NCBI RefSeq assembly: GCF_001730365.1
Contig: NZ_MIKB01000018.1
Coordinates: forward strand, 1 to 64,000
Direction of reading: 5' to 3'
Source: Enterococcus quebecensis
Lineage (GTDB): Bacteria; Bacillota; Bacilli; Lactobacillales; Enterococcaceae
Length of the DNA stretch: 64,000 bases
This document shows, in pieces, positions 29,301 to 37,649 of this stretch. The notes below the pieces were generated by a model. That model was not told the DNA's origin. It made no database searches and saw only the letters and a program-made list of their open reading frames with translations. Within the stretch, counting starts at the first letter, position 1. Every line of letters begins with the position of its first letter. The translations under genes were made by a program, and so were the position numbers.

Positions 29301-32096
29301 GTTGATGTCAAAAGTGATGACGATGTAACAGTCAATAGAACGCCAGATCCAAAAATTAAAAAATCAATTGTCACGCCAACGAATAATATCGTGACAAAAG
29401 GGGATCAAATAAAATATCGTCTAGTCGTAACAAATGGCGATAAGAACACAGGGGTATTAAAAAACGGAACAGTTACTGATACACTAGTTTCTGGATTGAA
29501 GCATGTAGCGAATACGACAACAATGAATGGTCAATCTGTTGATGAGTCAAACTGGATTTCCGAAACGTTAACCGTTGATTTACCAGCGTCTTATGAAGGT
29601 GGAAGTGACCCGATAACAATTGAATTTATAGTTGTTGTAGAGACGAATGAGTTAGGAACAATTTCAAATACAGCCGAAGTTTCTGGACAAGATATTACTG
29701 ATACAGGTAATTATAGTGACACAGGAAAAGTGGATATTAAGGTGGTTCCAAAAGCAGGAGAATTAAATTTAAAGAAAACTGTTACTAAAGATGACAAAGA
29801 TGTTCATGATAAAATCATTCGTGTTGGAGATATTATCACGTATACAATGGTGGTTGAAAATCCTGTAACGGATCCTTCACAAGTTAAGGATGTTATCCTG
29901 AAAGATTTGATACCAGAAGGATTAGAATATCAACCAACAACACTAAAAGTGAATGGTATGCTAAAACCAGATAGTCATATAACAGGACAAACCTTGACAA
30001 TCAATCTAGGTGTAATAAAAGAAAAAGCGAAAGTAACTGTAACTTTTGATGTAAAGGTTACAGCGGCGGCTAAAGGTAAAATTACAAATATTGCCACTGT
30101 TTCTGGTACGGTGACCCCTCCTGGACAAGAGGATACAACATTACCAAACCTTACTGAAAAAGTAGAAAATAGTAAAATTCCAGAGCCGAAAATTCAAAAA
30201 ACAGTAATTGATGGCTCTAACAATGAAATAAATGCGCCAAAAGTCATCAAAGGGCAAGAAGTCATTTACCAACTAGTTGTTACTAATGGAACAGAAACAA
30301 CGGGTATTTTATATGATGGAGTTGTGAAAGATACCTTAGAGTCAAGCTTGGAGTATGTTGCTGGAACGACTAAAGTAAATGGTAAGAAAGTAACGGATGA
30401 AGTTGCTGGATGGTCTGGAAATAACTTGAATTATAAATTACCAAAAGAATTCATTGGTGGAGAAAAACTTGTGATTACATTTACTGTTAAGGTAACAAGC
30501 TCAGAATTAGGTTTAATTACCAATACTGGCGATATAACAGGAAAAGATAGTGAAAAGTCTCCAGATACTGATTATAATCACTCTGATCCAGTTGATATTG
30601 AAGTTATTCGTGGAACAGGCGATCCCAAAATTTCAAAAGAAGTTTGGTCAGAAGATGAGAGTCAAGACCTGAACAATCAAGTGGTTAAAGCGGGAACTAC
30701 CATTCAATACAATTTAATTGTTGAAAACAAAAATCAAGAACCATCAGAAGTTAGAAATACGACCGTTACAGATATTATTCCAGCTGGGTTAACCTATGTA
30801 CAAGGTACATTGACGCTGGAAAATACACTTGTTGGTGATGAAAACATTGTTGGACAACAACTAACTCTTGATGTAGGAACTCTTATAGAGGGACAAAAGA
30901 AAGTTATTAGTTTTAAAGTAGTTGTCACAGATGCAGCTAAAGGTATTAGTAAAAACATTGCATATGTTACTGGAAAAACGACGGACAAGACAGGATCGGA
31001 CAAAGAATTACCAAAAACTCCTTCAAATCCAGTAAACATTCATAAACCTGCTGACCCAGAGATCAAAAAATCAATTGTAGGTGCAAGAGAAGTTACTATT
31101 GGTAGTGACATTGTTTATCGACTTGAAGTAAGCAATGGTACATCAGAAAACGGCGAGTTGTTAGAAGGAGTAGTGTCAGACGAACTTCCTGAAGGTTTGG
31201 TGTACAAAGCTAGAACAACTAAAGTAGATAAAAAACTAGTAAACGATGAGCAGGTTTGGAAAGACAATACGTTAAATTATCACTTATCTTCGACATTCAA
31301 GGGCGGAGAAGTGACAGTGATTGAATTTACAGCCACAGTGAATAAATTAGGATCTATTAATAACACAGCATCTGTAAGAGGTACAGATTTTAGTAAATCT
31401 TCATATGATGAAAATGGTGTTGTGTCAGTTACTGCTGTTGCAAAACCAGACCCTTCAATTGAAAAAAGTGTTAAAGAGCTTAATGCTAACGAGTTTGCTG
31501 CAGAATCAGATAAAATTGAAGTCAAAGCAAATGATCATTTAATTTATCGACTAGTTGTAAAAAATGGAACGGTAGACTCTGGGACTTTATTTAATGCGAA
31601 AGTAGAAGATAGATTACCTGCAGGTCTAACCTATGTAGCTAATTCAACTACAATCAACGGTGCTACAACATTATCTGATGCTGAACATTGGAAAAATAAT
31701 GTGTTTACCTATGTTCAACCGATTATGGCACCAGGAGAAGTTTTAGATATTCAATTTGAAGTGAAAGTAAACGAAACAATGAGTGACCAACAGATTAAAA
31801 ATACTGCAACCCTTACCGGAAAAGATTTAGGTACAGTAGAATATAATGGTCAGTCTGATGTTTCTGTACTGGTTAAAGTTGATCCTCCAATCGAAGATCC
31901 ATTTGAGGATCCTCTAACTACAACAATTGAGCGATCATTACCAAACACATCAACTAAATCTAAAAGTGATGCAAGAAGCTATCCTAGAACAGGAGAAATG
32001 GAAGATCAAATTTCTTGGTTAGGATACGTGTTGATTGTTAATCTGGCAGTATTTTCTCTTTTCAAAAGAAAAGAGAAAAAAGATAAAATGTTGTGA
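23346..32096 (+). CDS. Giant modular wall-anchored adhesin (about 2,916 aa)
   Basis: The start is placed at TTG 23346, seven bases after AAGAAGG; the first in-frame start at 23268 would overlap the lipoprotein gene and put 26 residues before the signal peptide. A hydrophobic signal (about residues 14-36, ending IAQAES) is followed by a unique head of roughly 600 residues with a Cna-B-like part. Next come two divergent modules (near 25280 and 25797), then six A-B module pairs and a last B module. Each module has a Lys near its start (IKKxV), Asp in VTDxIP or VTDxL, and Asn in a late NxAxxxG strand, the pattern of DUF11/isopeptide-forming pilin-like domains. The C-terminus has YPRTG (31980-31994), a membrane segment and a KRKEKKDK tail. 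It should be an extended rod on the cell wall. Confidence 0.85.
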   Translation: MDQKQNFKLVEKIATWFMLLILVFQVITSGLFGVIAQAESSVGDLLLINEQGTPINNLTLEKGEVKVIGVKTTNKEDSSVQVNLGGLHLKQDQTNEKNAGNPVSIAYSEEASNVIASWQTTPTVTQDKSVDEQAATENNQINPILEDPVTQFVNNQAWLVVEGTEAGTYQVQARSSRSTGIGMSDPLVVTVKEKVVESSDEVTEELKENKATKEGKKVERSKASLRRNTKAVSSVTSQVWDLNTSDWGTANEITDFRQYNYGIKYNIQLTLDNEEAKNEIAIDPSLVNHTNNVPWAIISEDSVSGSNPAGSPADVVFEFGTIILEPNGAGNYQLSFVVKFSEDINAFKGLDVEGTFNEFTLTLDSENQTQEVKTKAVFPQPYYLIFTDSKNPTSPIIQKKIQFKLIRKSDGSIQTYTTEGDTGNPDRSFGAWLNIIEGDYDIKVEKIEDDMYLPKTDKVEGSINKFVPNWTGSLKGINLVRIEPAINTKISFDKENDNYYSDVVKSTQEISKDTEKNGTDPIRFIFASENTGTNMLPKNEVKIYRVSNGSEVDVVRVPWNQVWKPVKDISGADTYRLSYEYQLSSPLLDDEKIFMETDWQLLEKDPEKALVTSNYQLSITIQGIDKNDVGSNRDPIVATTNAYARTATESLAKKEVLKNGKDINDQTLVVGDTITYRMTLQALSDEETAQLKVGQWFEDQLPQGISWDPNDLFVTMTTASAGKQTIRKSNYSLNSSGLLRIDMNKITFSPNNLLYISKDKPEASKLIFEITGKVTNAASGVLENQATFNTQRRTDDFKVDSWEQDAPTKTNKVSNTVKPEVKLEKHVYAEDPRTTADQEDAKVLYADKSFFYSIDANLTPESGAMYNGVIEDDIPDKLELQGNYALLINGTEVALPQEAIEVADQKVKFDFSKVPELSPMLNTQKVTLIIEVKADASLVNTGIDTVNKASIKGTDKQGVSPTKAESQVGVRFVYPPGDLSIEKSVGKTVNNEFAPLKDKSPVKVGDTITYQLIVKNPAAVGTIVRAVHAKDNVPKGLEIVPDSINVKVSKGDQEESNKGTNLGNGQSIDVLIGDLMGGEQAEVTFDVIVTKEASGELKNIASASGKIDEVPNGPDINKDTEKNPSTELGIKPNPALTKTVSQKKAYKGQKLTYTIVATNENGAPIIKGKISDSLPGEVKYVSGTTVVDKVAIDDTLFGWANDKRSFEYSELTIDAEKTITITFEVEVTTDEVKADILNTAKFNGEYQVNTEKTEAIEESSASADFETVRQNGELAIKKEVSQNSVDRHDKVVKVGDIIEYKLIVENTTKDPSIIHNVKVTDTIPVGLVYQDNTLKVNGKEPAEGSKVEKNSLLVIIGDITEETKPIEITFNVKVTKEALAVTKNEAMASGETLKDPTDLDSTKLTQETDSNEVIIHKQPDPIIKKEILDPSDAKVFNGDEITYQISVANGTLENKETLGGLHNAKVTDELDSNLEYVDESTTVGGIKISDTGVWTNNKNFTYTFNEVIPAGESRTITFRVKVSEKAKGKINNSATIIGLDQDKNELPKVDHNVDVAVYPKPGKLEIEKLVFNKENTEIENGIVAKDSIVTYQLAIKNTVTGTSEVLNATIEDKIPAGLEYQKDSLRVVEKPATVTVKELTVSNSPDTVKAVVEKLNGEEKVIIEFKAKATAQSGSVITNQGSAKGQVTQTPGGELTNLDPVEDTVVIYKAPDPKITKKVIEPTSKEVIKGSQVTYELVITNGDKNTGELLNGQVTDVLPEGLKYVSGTTKINGQKATPEEENSWAEDNKTFKYNLPSPYLGGTETKITFTVEITKGDKSEDIGKPITNEASLTGQDKEKTSYTPDNGKDVVTPIRKDGKLAIKKSVIKDNENIHDKVVSVNDIIEYKLVVENTEKLPSEVNNVIVTDNIPDGLEYQNGTLVIEGADSSAKGQVTGNVLTAELNTLTEGQIVTISFKVKVTEKSKGVINNIALVSGKVKPIDGSSSVDVKSDDDVTVNRTPDPKIKKSIVTPTNNIVTKGDQIKYRLVVTNGDKNTGVLKNGTVTDTLVSGLKHVANTTTMNGQSVDESNWISETLTVDLPASYEGGSDPITIEFIVVVETNELGTISNTAEVSGQDITDTGNYSDTGKVDIKVVPKAGELNLKKTVTKDDKDVHDKIIRVGDIITYTMVVENPVTDPSQVKDVILKDLIPEGLEYQPTTLKVNGMLKPDSHITGQTLTINLGVIKEKAKVTVTFDVKVTAAAKGKITNIATVSGTVTPPGQEDTTLPNLTEKVENSKIPEPKIQKTVIDGSNNEINAPKVIKGQEVIYQLVVTNGTETTGILYDGVVKDTLESSLEYVAGTTKVNGKKVTDEVAGWSGNNLNYKLPKEFIGGEKLVITFTVKVTSSELGLITNTGDITGKDSEKSPDTDYNHSDPVDIEVIRGTGDPKISKEVWSEDESQDLNNQVVKAGTTIQYNLIVENKNQEPSEVRNTTVTDIIPAGLTYVQGTLTLENTLVGDENIVGQQLTLDVGTLIEGQKKVISFKVVVTDAAKGISKNIAYVTGKTTDKTGSDKELPKTPSNPVNIHKPADPEIKKSIVGAREVTIGSDIVYRLEVSNGTSENGELLEGVVSDELPEGLVYKARTTKVDKKLVNDEQVWKDNTLNYHLSSTFKGGEVTVIEFTATVNKLGSINNTASVRGTDFSKSSYDENGVVSVTAVAKPDPSIEKSVKELNANEFAAESDKIEVKANDHLIYRLVVKNGTVDSGTLFNAKVEDRLPAGLTYVANSTTINGATTLSDAEHWKNNVFTYVQPIMAPGEVLDIQFEVKVNETMSDQQIKNTATLTGKDLGTVEYNGQSDVSVLVKVDPPIEDPFEDPLTTTIERSLPNTSTKSKSDARSYPRTGEMEDQISWLGYVLIVNLAVFSLFKRKEKKDKML
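26275..31880 (+). repeat. Six alternating A-B module pairs in the adhesin gene
   Basis: A modules begin near 26275, 27155, 28024, 28915, 29752 and 30613; B modules near 26739, 27600, 28474, 29341, 30179, 31047 and 31443. The pair period is about 840-890 bases (280-297 aa). A modules carry VENT..PS.V and IP.GLEYQ; B modules carry VTNG..NTG.L and a YV.GTT.xNG segment. The copies are clearly diverged, so this is an old duplication of a two-domain unit and not a recent tandem array. Confidence 0.8.
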
Positions 32097-32197
32097 CATA
32101 GGTTACTTTAATTAGTTAAGAATAGTAGAGAAAAAAGTTGGAACGAAAGTGTTTATTTCCAATGAAGCTACGTTTGTCTTATTGTGTAATCGGATGT

Positions 32198-32248
32198 TAA
32201 AAGTCTGGGATATAACTCGAAGAGTTACGTCCCAGACTTTTTTTCTTT
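32198..32248 (+). terminator. Terminator after the giant adhesin gene
   Basis: AAAGTCTGGG...TAACTC (32200-32218) pairs with GAGTTA...CCCAGACTTT (32222-32240), then T run. The 476-base gap from 32097 to 32572 otherwise shows an upstream small TTGGAA/TTCCAA hairpin and AT-rich DNA that must carry the promoter of the next gene; no box is decisive. Confidence 0.85.
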
Positions 32249-32572
32249 TGACTAATTTTTTATTGTTTAAGTGGTACAGGTGGATACTATGAGTAAAACA
32301 GTGTGAAAACAAAGTTATTGTTTGGTTAATAAAAAAAGGTATTCGTTCAAGTCTGCTGTTGTAAAGACAGTTTGGAAAATGAGACCGGCATAATCAATTT
32401 TTTCATTATAAAAACGATTGCAAATATTTTACTTTATTATAACCACAGTATAGAATTAGTGTAAGGAAATAAAGATCTATACCTTTTTTAGTTTCTGATA
32501 TTTTTTGAATTATATAATTATATTATTTAAAAATGTATAGAAATAAGGGTTGTATACAAGGGGGCATTATAG

Positions 32573-34756
32573 TTGAAGGGGAAATGGCTGTTTTTATTTT
32601 TATCAGTATTGATGTTGAGCATTTTTAAGATCAATGATTACCAAGCTTTTGCGGAAGAGGAATTAGTAGATCAACAAACTGTGACTATGAATGCTCCTCA
32701 ACCACGGTTGGTTAATGTGGGATCAGGCGTACTTAGTGGAACTTATGTAACTGGAAGTTCTGGTCAATCAATCATAACTATGTCATACACGTATACTCCA
32801 ACGCTAAATCTTTCGTTAGGTGGAAAGCCCATGATTATATTGCAACTGCCAGCAGAAATAGCGAATCAAATTAATGGCAGTACAGCAACCCAACAAACTT
32901 TTCTATCTTTACTTAATGGTACAGTAACACTTCCAAGCGCATTAATTGGAAACGTCTCTTATAATATTCATGACACTACACATGGGATTAGTTTAGCGTA
33001 TAGTAGCGCTTATAATTCAGTTTATGTCATATTTCCTACAAACCTTGTAAGTCTATTGGCACTCAGTCGTTGGGCAGTTTCTTTCAATTTTGACGTCTCA
33101 ACATTGTATTTAAATGGAATAACGATTCCGCCAGCTAGTAATGGGAAGGATTATCCAATTAAAGGGACATTTGGTTCATCAACTGATGGTTTAGATATTA
33201 TAAATTTAGTATTAGGAAATGTTTCACAGTCAGGTGTCATTAACATGCCATCGATGTCAATAGGGACAGGTGTACCCAATGTTACGCCGCCAGTTATAAA
33301 CAGTCCCTTATTGAATTTACAGACAACAGTGAGCGGAACGATTCAGCAAACACAAAACAGTAGCTATACTTATACGGTTCAACTAACTCTCACTCGTTCT
33401 GATGGCACTTCATCACCTATAGTTATTAGTGGGATACCTGTTGACAGTTCTGGAAATTTTAGCACTGTTTTGGCATCAGCTTTACAGTATGGTGACAGTG
33501 TTTCAGCACTTATTATAGCCCAATCGAAAACCACTAGTAATTATATTCAAAGTTTACCTTCTGCTACACAAGCCGTCAGCTGGCCGATTCAACCGGTAAC
33601 ATCTATATCAGCGGTGGCAGGATCTACACAGCTTTCAGGAACAGCAGTGCAGACAAATGCTGGTACTTATCAAGTAGGGGTGCAAATAAATGGAGGAACT
33701 ATTTATACAACTACATTGAATGGGAATGGTAGTTTTCAGTTTTCGAATTTACCAATGTTTCAAGGTGGAGAAACAGTTAATTTATTTGTACAGGGGCTCA
33801 GCAATCGAACGGGTAACGTTTTGGTAACAAGTGCTAGTTATAATCGAACGATTGCTTATCTATCACCAACTATTTCCGTTGTCCAAACAATTGAGCGACT
33901 TAATGCACAAGGGAATTGGGAAACAGCGCCATCTGTCGTTACTGGACAAACCGTTCGTTATACATTAACAACAACTTTAACGAATCAGCCAGCAACTTGG
34001 GGGAATCAGACATTAAAAGCATCTATTCCAAATGGCTTAACACAATTAAGTGGCGCAACTTTGATTCAAAAATCAAGTTCAGGTACGCAAACTCCTGTCC
34101 TTGGGACACAACTTTTAACCGATTCTAATACCAATACACAATATTGGTATTATCAAAATACACTTTCCATAAATAATTTTACGCAGCCTAATACTAGTTT
34201 TACTTTGCAATATACAGGTGTAGTTGCTCAAAATACGACCGGCCAATCATTGGCTTTTTCCAGTGTAATCGGAGGGGCTGACGGGGGAGGAACATCTATA
34301 ACACCTCAAAGTAGTGCAGATTCGATACCAGTAGGAGATGGGACTTTACGTTTTGTTCAATCACCTAATAAAATCTCATTTAAAAACATTCCAGTGCCTG
34401 CGCATACTACAACATATAGTCCTAGTGGCGTAGATACCTCCTTGGTGATTGCTGATGGCCGTGTCAGCAAAAGTCAATGGCAATTATATGTTAGAGAAAA
34501 CCAAGCAATGCAATCTACAACTACAAGTAAAAAAATTAACCAAGCTTTTGTTTATCGGGTGAATGGGCAAGATAATGTTATTAATACACTAGCATCGAAA
34601 ATCTATAGCTATACTTCTCCTGATAATAATAATGTAGTTATTTCATGGAATCAGCAAAATGGTGTGTTTTTAAAACTTACGCCTAGTGTAAATATCAATG
34701 TAAATGAATCGTACACGGCGCAATTACAATGGATTTTGTCAGATGCACCATTATAA
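32573..34756 (+). CDS. Large WxL-domain surface protein
   Basis: 727 aa. TTG start with AGGGGG upstream and a signal peptide ending near YQAFAEE. The C-terminus is a WxL domain: first motif SQWQLYVREN, second motif AQLQWILSDAPL at the very end. The middle contains Ser/Thr-rich beta domains, including a Big-like part near VAGSTQLSGTAV and a DUF11-like part (VVTGQTVRYTLTTTL). WxL domains bind peptidoglycan non-covalently, so the protein sits on the wall. It is followed by a small WxL protein and a DUF916 protein, the standard partners of a WxL operon. Confidence 0.9.
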   Translation: MKGKWLFLFLSVLMLSIFKINDYQAFAEEELVDQQTVTMNAPQPRLVNVGSGVLSGTYVTGSSGQSIITMSYTYTPTLNLSLGGKPMIILQLPAEIANQINGSTATQQTFLSLLNGTVTLPSALIGNVSYNIHDTTHGISLAYSSAYNSVYVIFPTNLVSLLALSRWAVSFNFDVSTLYLNGITIPPASNGKDYPIKGTFGSSTDGLDIINLVLGNVSQSGVINMPSMSIGTGVPNVTPPVINSPLLNLQTTVSGTIQQTQNSSYTYTVQLTLTRSDGTSSPIVISGIPVDSSGNFSTVLASALQYGDSVSALIIAQSKTTSNYIQSLPSATQAVSWPIQPVTSISAVAGSTQLSGTAVQTNAGTYQVGVQINGGTIYTTTLNGNGSFQFSNLPMFQGGETVNLFVQGLSNRTGNVLVTSASYNRTIAYLSPTISVVQTIERLNAQGNWETAPSVVTGQTVRYTLTTTLTNQPATWGNQTLKASIPNGLTQLSGATLIQKSSSGTQTPVLGTQLLTDSNTNTQYWYYQNTLSINNFTQPNTSFTLQYTGVVAQNTTGQSLAFSSVIGGADGGGTSITPQSSADSIPVGDGTLRFVQSPNKISFKNIPVPAHTTTYSPSGVDTSLVIADGRVSKSQWQLYVRENQAMQSTTTSKKINQAFVYRVNGQDNVINTLASKIYSYTSPDNNNVVISWNQQNGVFLKLTPSVNINVNESYTAQLQWILSDAPL

Positions 34757-34816
34757 CTTGTGTTAGCTTCTAATCTAAATGAGAAGTTAAAATAAAAAAA
34801 GAAAGAAGGAAGTAAA

Positions 34817-35554
34817 ATGAAGAAGAGTTTAGGTTTTTTATCTGCAGCAACTGTCTTAATTGCACTTGGTTTTGTGGGAGGAACTGTTGGGGAAGCTGCT
34901 ATTGTGGGGTCTTTAAACTCTAATGCGGATATAACGTTCTCTCAAGATACTACGGTAACATCTCCAGTCAATCCTCTTGATCCAACGGAGCCAGTATCAC
35001 CTAACCCAGATGATCCTCACCAAACAGGAACAGGTGGAGCCTTAAGTTTGGATTATATATCTAATTTTCATTTTGGTACTAAAGTGATTCAAACGGATGA
35101 TGTGACCTATTATGCTCAATTGGATCAAGTTCAAAACTCACTTTCAACGTTGATTAGTGTTCCGAACTACGTACAAGTAACAGATAAACGTGGGTTAAAC
35201 CTTGGTTGGAAATTAACAGTTAAACAAAATGGGCAGTTTCAAACAGCAGATACAACACCAGCTGTGTTAAACAACGCTCAGATGAGTTTTGTAGCGGCAA
35301 CACCGAATTCTACTGAATTAATCACACTTGCACCAGTAACAGTACCTGTCACTCTAGATCCTACAGGAACAGCTTCTTCACCTGTGGCTACAGCACTTGT
35401 GTCTACAGGAATAGGTACATGGACACTTGCATTTGGATCAGGCGTCGGAGCTGCTCAAGGGGTTAAATTAAACGTACCAAATGCAACGACAAAAGTTGCA
35501 AATAACCAATACAAAACTACACTTACTTGGACATTAAACGATAGTCCTTTATAA
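34817..35554 (+). CDS. Small WxL-domain surface protein
   Basis: 245 aa. Signal peptide with cleavage near VGEAAIVGS, a short Pro/Asp-rich linker (PLDPTEPVSPNPDDPH), then an isolated WxL domain from about residue 80. The two motifs are GWKLTVKQNGQ and TTLTWTLNDSPL. It has a good RBS (GAAGGAAG) 60 bases after the large WxL gene. Small WxL proteins of this size attach to the wall and are thought to complex with the neighbouring DUF916 protein. Confidence 0.92.
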   Translation: MKKSLGFLSAATVLIALGFVGGTVGEAAIVGSLNSNADITFSQDTTVTSPVNPLDPTEPVSPNPDDPHQTGTGGALSLDYISNFHFGTKVIQTDDVTYYAQLDQVQNSLSTLISVPNYVQVTDKRGLNLGWKLTVKQNGQFQTADTTPAVLNNAQMSFVAATPNSTELITLAPVTVPVTLDPTGTASSPVATALVSTGIGTWTLAFGSGVGAAQGVKLNVPNATTKVANNQYKTTLTWTLNDSPL

Positions 35555-35609
35555 AATAAGTAGATTGATCTTGTTATTTCATACAAAGTAATTATATTTT
35601 TAATATACT

Positions 35610-35642
35610 GAAAAGAGCCTAAATTTAACTAGTGCTCTTTTC
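35610..35642 (+). terminator. Hairpin between small WxL gene and WxL-interacting gene
   Basis: Perfect nine-base stem GAAAAGAGC (35610-35618) with GCTCTTTTC (35634-35642). The T-rich part lies inside the stem and no free T run follows, so it could be a weak terminator or an mRNA-stabilising stem inside the operon. Confidence 0.5.
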
Positions 35643-35698
35643 GGTTTAATGGGATAGGGTTGTTACTGACGATAAGGATTTTAAAAGGAGTTTTAAGT

Positions 35699-36787
35699 AT
35701 GAGAAAGAAAATACCAAAATTATTATTAGCCATTATTTTATTATCATTAACATTGATTACAGGGGCGGTCGCCCAAGCTAGTGAAATTGATTTTACGGTT
35801 AAAGCTATTTTGCCAGAGAATCAGCGTAGTAAAGAGATTAGTTATTTTGATTTAAAGGTAGTTCCAGGTAAATCTCAAACACTGAGTTTGGAATTAATTA
35901 ATGATACAGAAGAAGACATTACAGTCTACGCTTCTGCAAATTCAGCAATCACAAATGATAATGGGATTGTTGATTATTCCTATAAAGATACAAAAAAAGA
36001 TTCGTCAGCTACCTTTACCTTTAGTGAAATCGCATCGATGCCTAAAGATATTAAGTTGCCAAAAAAATCAAAAAAAATAGTTGAATGTACTATAGATATT
36101 CCAAAAGATCCCTTTGACGGTTATGTTTTAGGCGGACTTTATTTTGAACAAAAAGAAGATGACAAAGCAAAAGAAAAGAGCCAAGGGGCTTTAGCAGTTG
36201 GGAATCGTTTTTCTTATGTTGTTGGCGTTTTACTGAACGAAACAGACAAAGAAGTTAGGCCTGAGTTGACGTTGAACGAAGTAAAAGCAACACAAAAAAA
36301 CGGGAATAACGCCGTTATTATGAATATCCAAAATAAAACAGCGGCAATGATTAAAAAATTACAAATGGATGCCAAACTTTACTATGAAAATGAAACGAAA
36401 CCACGTTATGAAAATCATCAAGAATCGTTAACGATGGCTCCAAATACGAATTTTAATTACAAAATAGACTTAAAAGAGCAACCATTTGTAGCTGGTAATT
36501 ATACGGTCAAGATCAAAGCAAATGACGGTTTTAGAGATTGGACATGGGAAAGAAAATTTAAAATAGAAGAAAAGGAAGCGGAAAAATATAATGCTACAGC
36601 TGTCAACTTACCACCTGATCAAAAAAGTCAGTGGCCGTGGCTCTTGATTATTGTTATAAGCTTAGTAATTCTAGCTGTGATTATAGGGATTATTTTCTAT
36701 TTTAAACGAAAAATGGACAAAGAGAAAAAAGCACAGCAAGAAAAATATGAGAAATTAAAAAAGAGCATTGGTCAGTCGGGAAAATAG
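35699..36787 (+). CDS. WxL-interacting protein (DUF916 and DUF3324)
   Basis: 362 aa from ATG 35699, with AAAAGGAG eight bases upstream; earlier in-frame starts have no RBS. Signal peptide to about AQASE, an N-terminal DUF916 Ig-like domain (FDLKVVPGKSQTLSLELIN), a DUF3324 Ig-like domain (VIMNIQNKTAAMIKKLQMD to FKIEEKEAE), then a membrane helix (WPWLLIIVISLVILAVII) and a Lys-rich cytoplasmic tail of about 30 residues. In enterococci these membrane-anchored proteins bind peptidoglycan and host proteins and partner with WxL proteins. It closes the locus. Confidence 0.92.
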   Translation: MRKKIPKLLLAIILLSLTLITGAVAQASEIDFTVKAILPENQRSKEISYFDLKVVPGKSQTLSLELINDTEEDITVYASANSAITNDNGIVDYSYKDTKKDSSATFTFSEIASMPKDIKLPKKSKKIVECTIDIPKDPFDGYVLGGLYFEQKEDDKAKEKSQGALAVGNRFSYVVGVLLNETDKEVRPELTLNEVKATQKNGNNAVIMNIQNKTAAMIKKLQMDAKLYYENETKPRYENHQESLTMAPNTNFNYKIDLKEQPFVAGNYTVKIKANDGFRDWTWERKFKIEEKEAEKYNATAVNLPPDQKSQWPWLLIIVISLVILAVIIGIIFYFKRKMDKEKKAQQEKYEKLKKSIGQSGK

Positions 36788-36824
36788 TAAGGAACGCTTT
36801 GAAGAATGTTTAGTTGAAATTAAA

Positions 36825-36868
36825 GGGAGAAACAAAACGAACAATTCGTTTTGTTTCTCCCTAATCTA
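36825..36868. terminator. Bidirectional terminator between the WxL locus and the ydcF-like gene
   Basis: Perfect 16-base stem GGGAGAAACAAAACGA (36825-36840) with its complement at 36846-36861, five-base loop. It lies between convergent genes and can serve both. Confidence 0.8.
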
Positions 36869-36908
36869 TTTTATAAACGACACCCTTTTTCAGAGTAAAA
36901 TAGTAGGA

Positions 36909-37490
36909 TCAACGATCAAAAAGTAACCCGTATCCTAAAGCAGCTATTTCTCTAATATATGTTTTGAACGTAGCGGAAGATTTAGAAATAGCGGGAAGTC
37001 CACTAATACTAGTAATGCCTAAACGCTTTGCTAATAACTTTGAGCGATACATATGAAAATCACTTGTGACAATTACGGTGCTCCCTAACTTTTGTTTTTT
37101 TAAGGCATTTTGAATGTTTTCTTTAGTACGAGTAGAGGTATCTTCTATCAGGAGTTGCTTTTGTGAGATGCCATTTACTCGTAAGTATTCAGCCATAACA
37201 TTTGCTTCACTATCTGGTTCATCAGAACCTTGCCCTCCACAAACAATGGCAATTGCATTTGGATGTTCCTTTAAGTAAGGAACGGCAGTATCTAATCGTT
37301 CTTTTAAAACCGTACTTGGATAAGCATTGTCTTTTGAAGTGCCTTTTACCTGTGCGCCTAAAATAAGCACCGTATCAGGCGCAGTAGTTGGTTGATCTTT
37401 TGTACCGCTTAAAATCAAGAAAAGAATAAGACCTATATACACAATTCCCAAACTTATAATAATAAACATCATTCGTTTCACCCATTTCAT
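36909..37490 (-). CDS. YdcF/SanA-family (DUF218) membrane protein
   Basis: 193 aa from the ATG at 37490; an ATG six codons earlier (37508) has no RBS. One N-terminal membrane helix (about residues 8-27) is followed by a DUF218 domain: DTVLILGAQVKG, ERLDTAVPYL, VCGGQGSDEPDSEA and VTSDFHMYRSKLLAKRLG. The family has been linked to envelope integrity and to periplasmic/extracellular nucleotide or SAM-like ligands, but its activity is unsettled. It is read opposite to the WxL genes. Confidence 0.88.
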   Translation of the reverse strand: MKWVKRMMFIIISLGIVYIGLILFLILSGTKDQPTTAPDTVLILGAQVKGTSKDNAYPSTVLKERLDTAVPYLKEHPNAIAIVCGGQGSDEPDSEANVMAEYLRVNGISQKQLLIEDTSTRTKENIQNALKKQKLGSTVIVTSDFHMYRSKLLAKRLGITSISGLPAISKSSATFKTYIREIAALGYGLLFDR

Positions 37491-37649
37491 AACACCACAA
37501 CCTTTCATATCTAGTGTAGTAAATAATCAGCATGAATAGTACGCTAGAATCTTTTTTTAAAGTTTTTTTAACGTTTTTAAGAGAAAGTATAAATAATGTT
37601 CTGACTTATCTTATAATCTATGGAAGAAGGTCAAGACTGGAGGGGTAGA

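Noticed and set aside
26275-31880. Repeats as a possible CRISPR or short tandem array
   Set aside because: The repeats are diverged protein modules of several hundred bases in one open frame, with no short identical direct repeats or spacers.
31938-31952. LPNTS as the sorting motif of the adhesin
   Set aside because: It is not followed by a membrane segment; YPRTG is the motif directly before the hydrophobic helix and charged tail.
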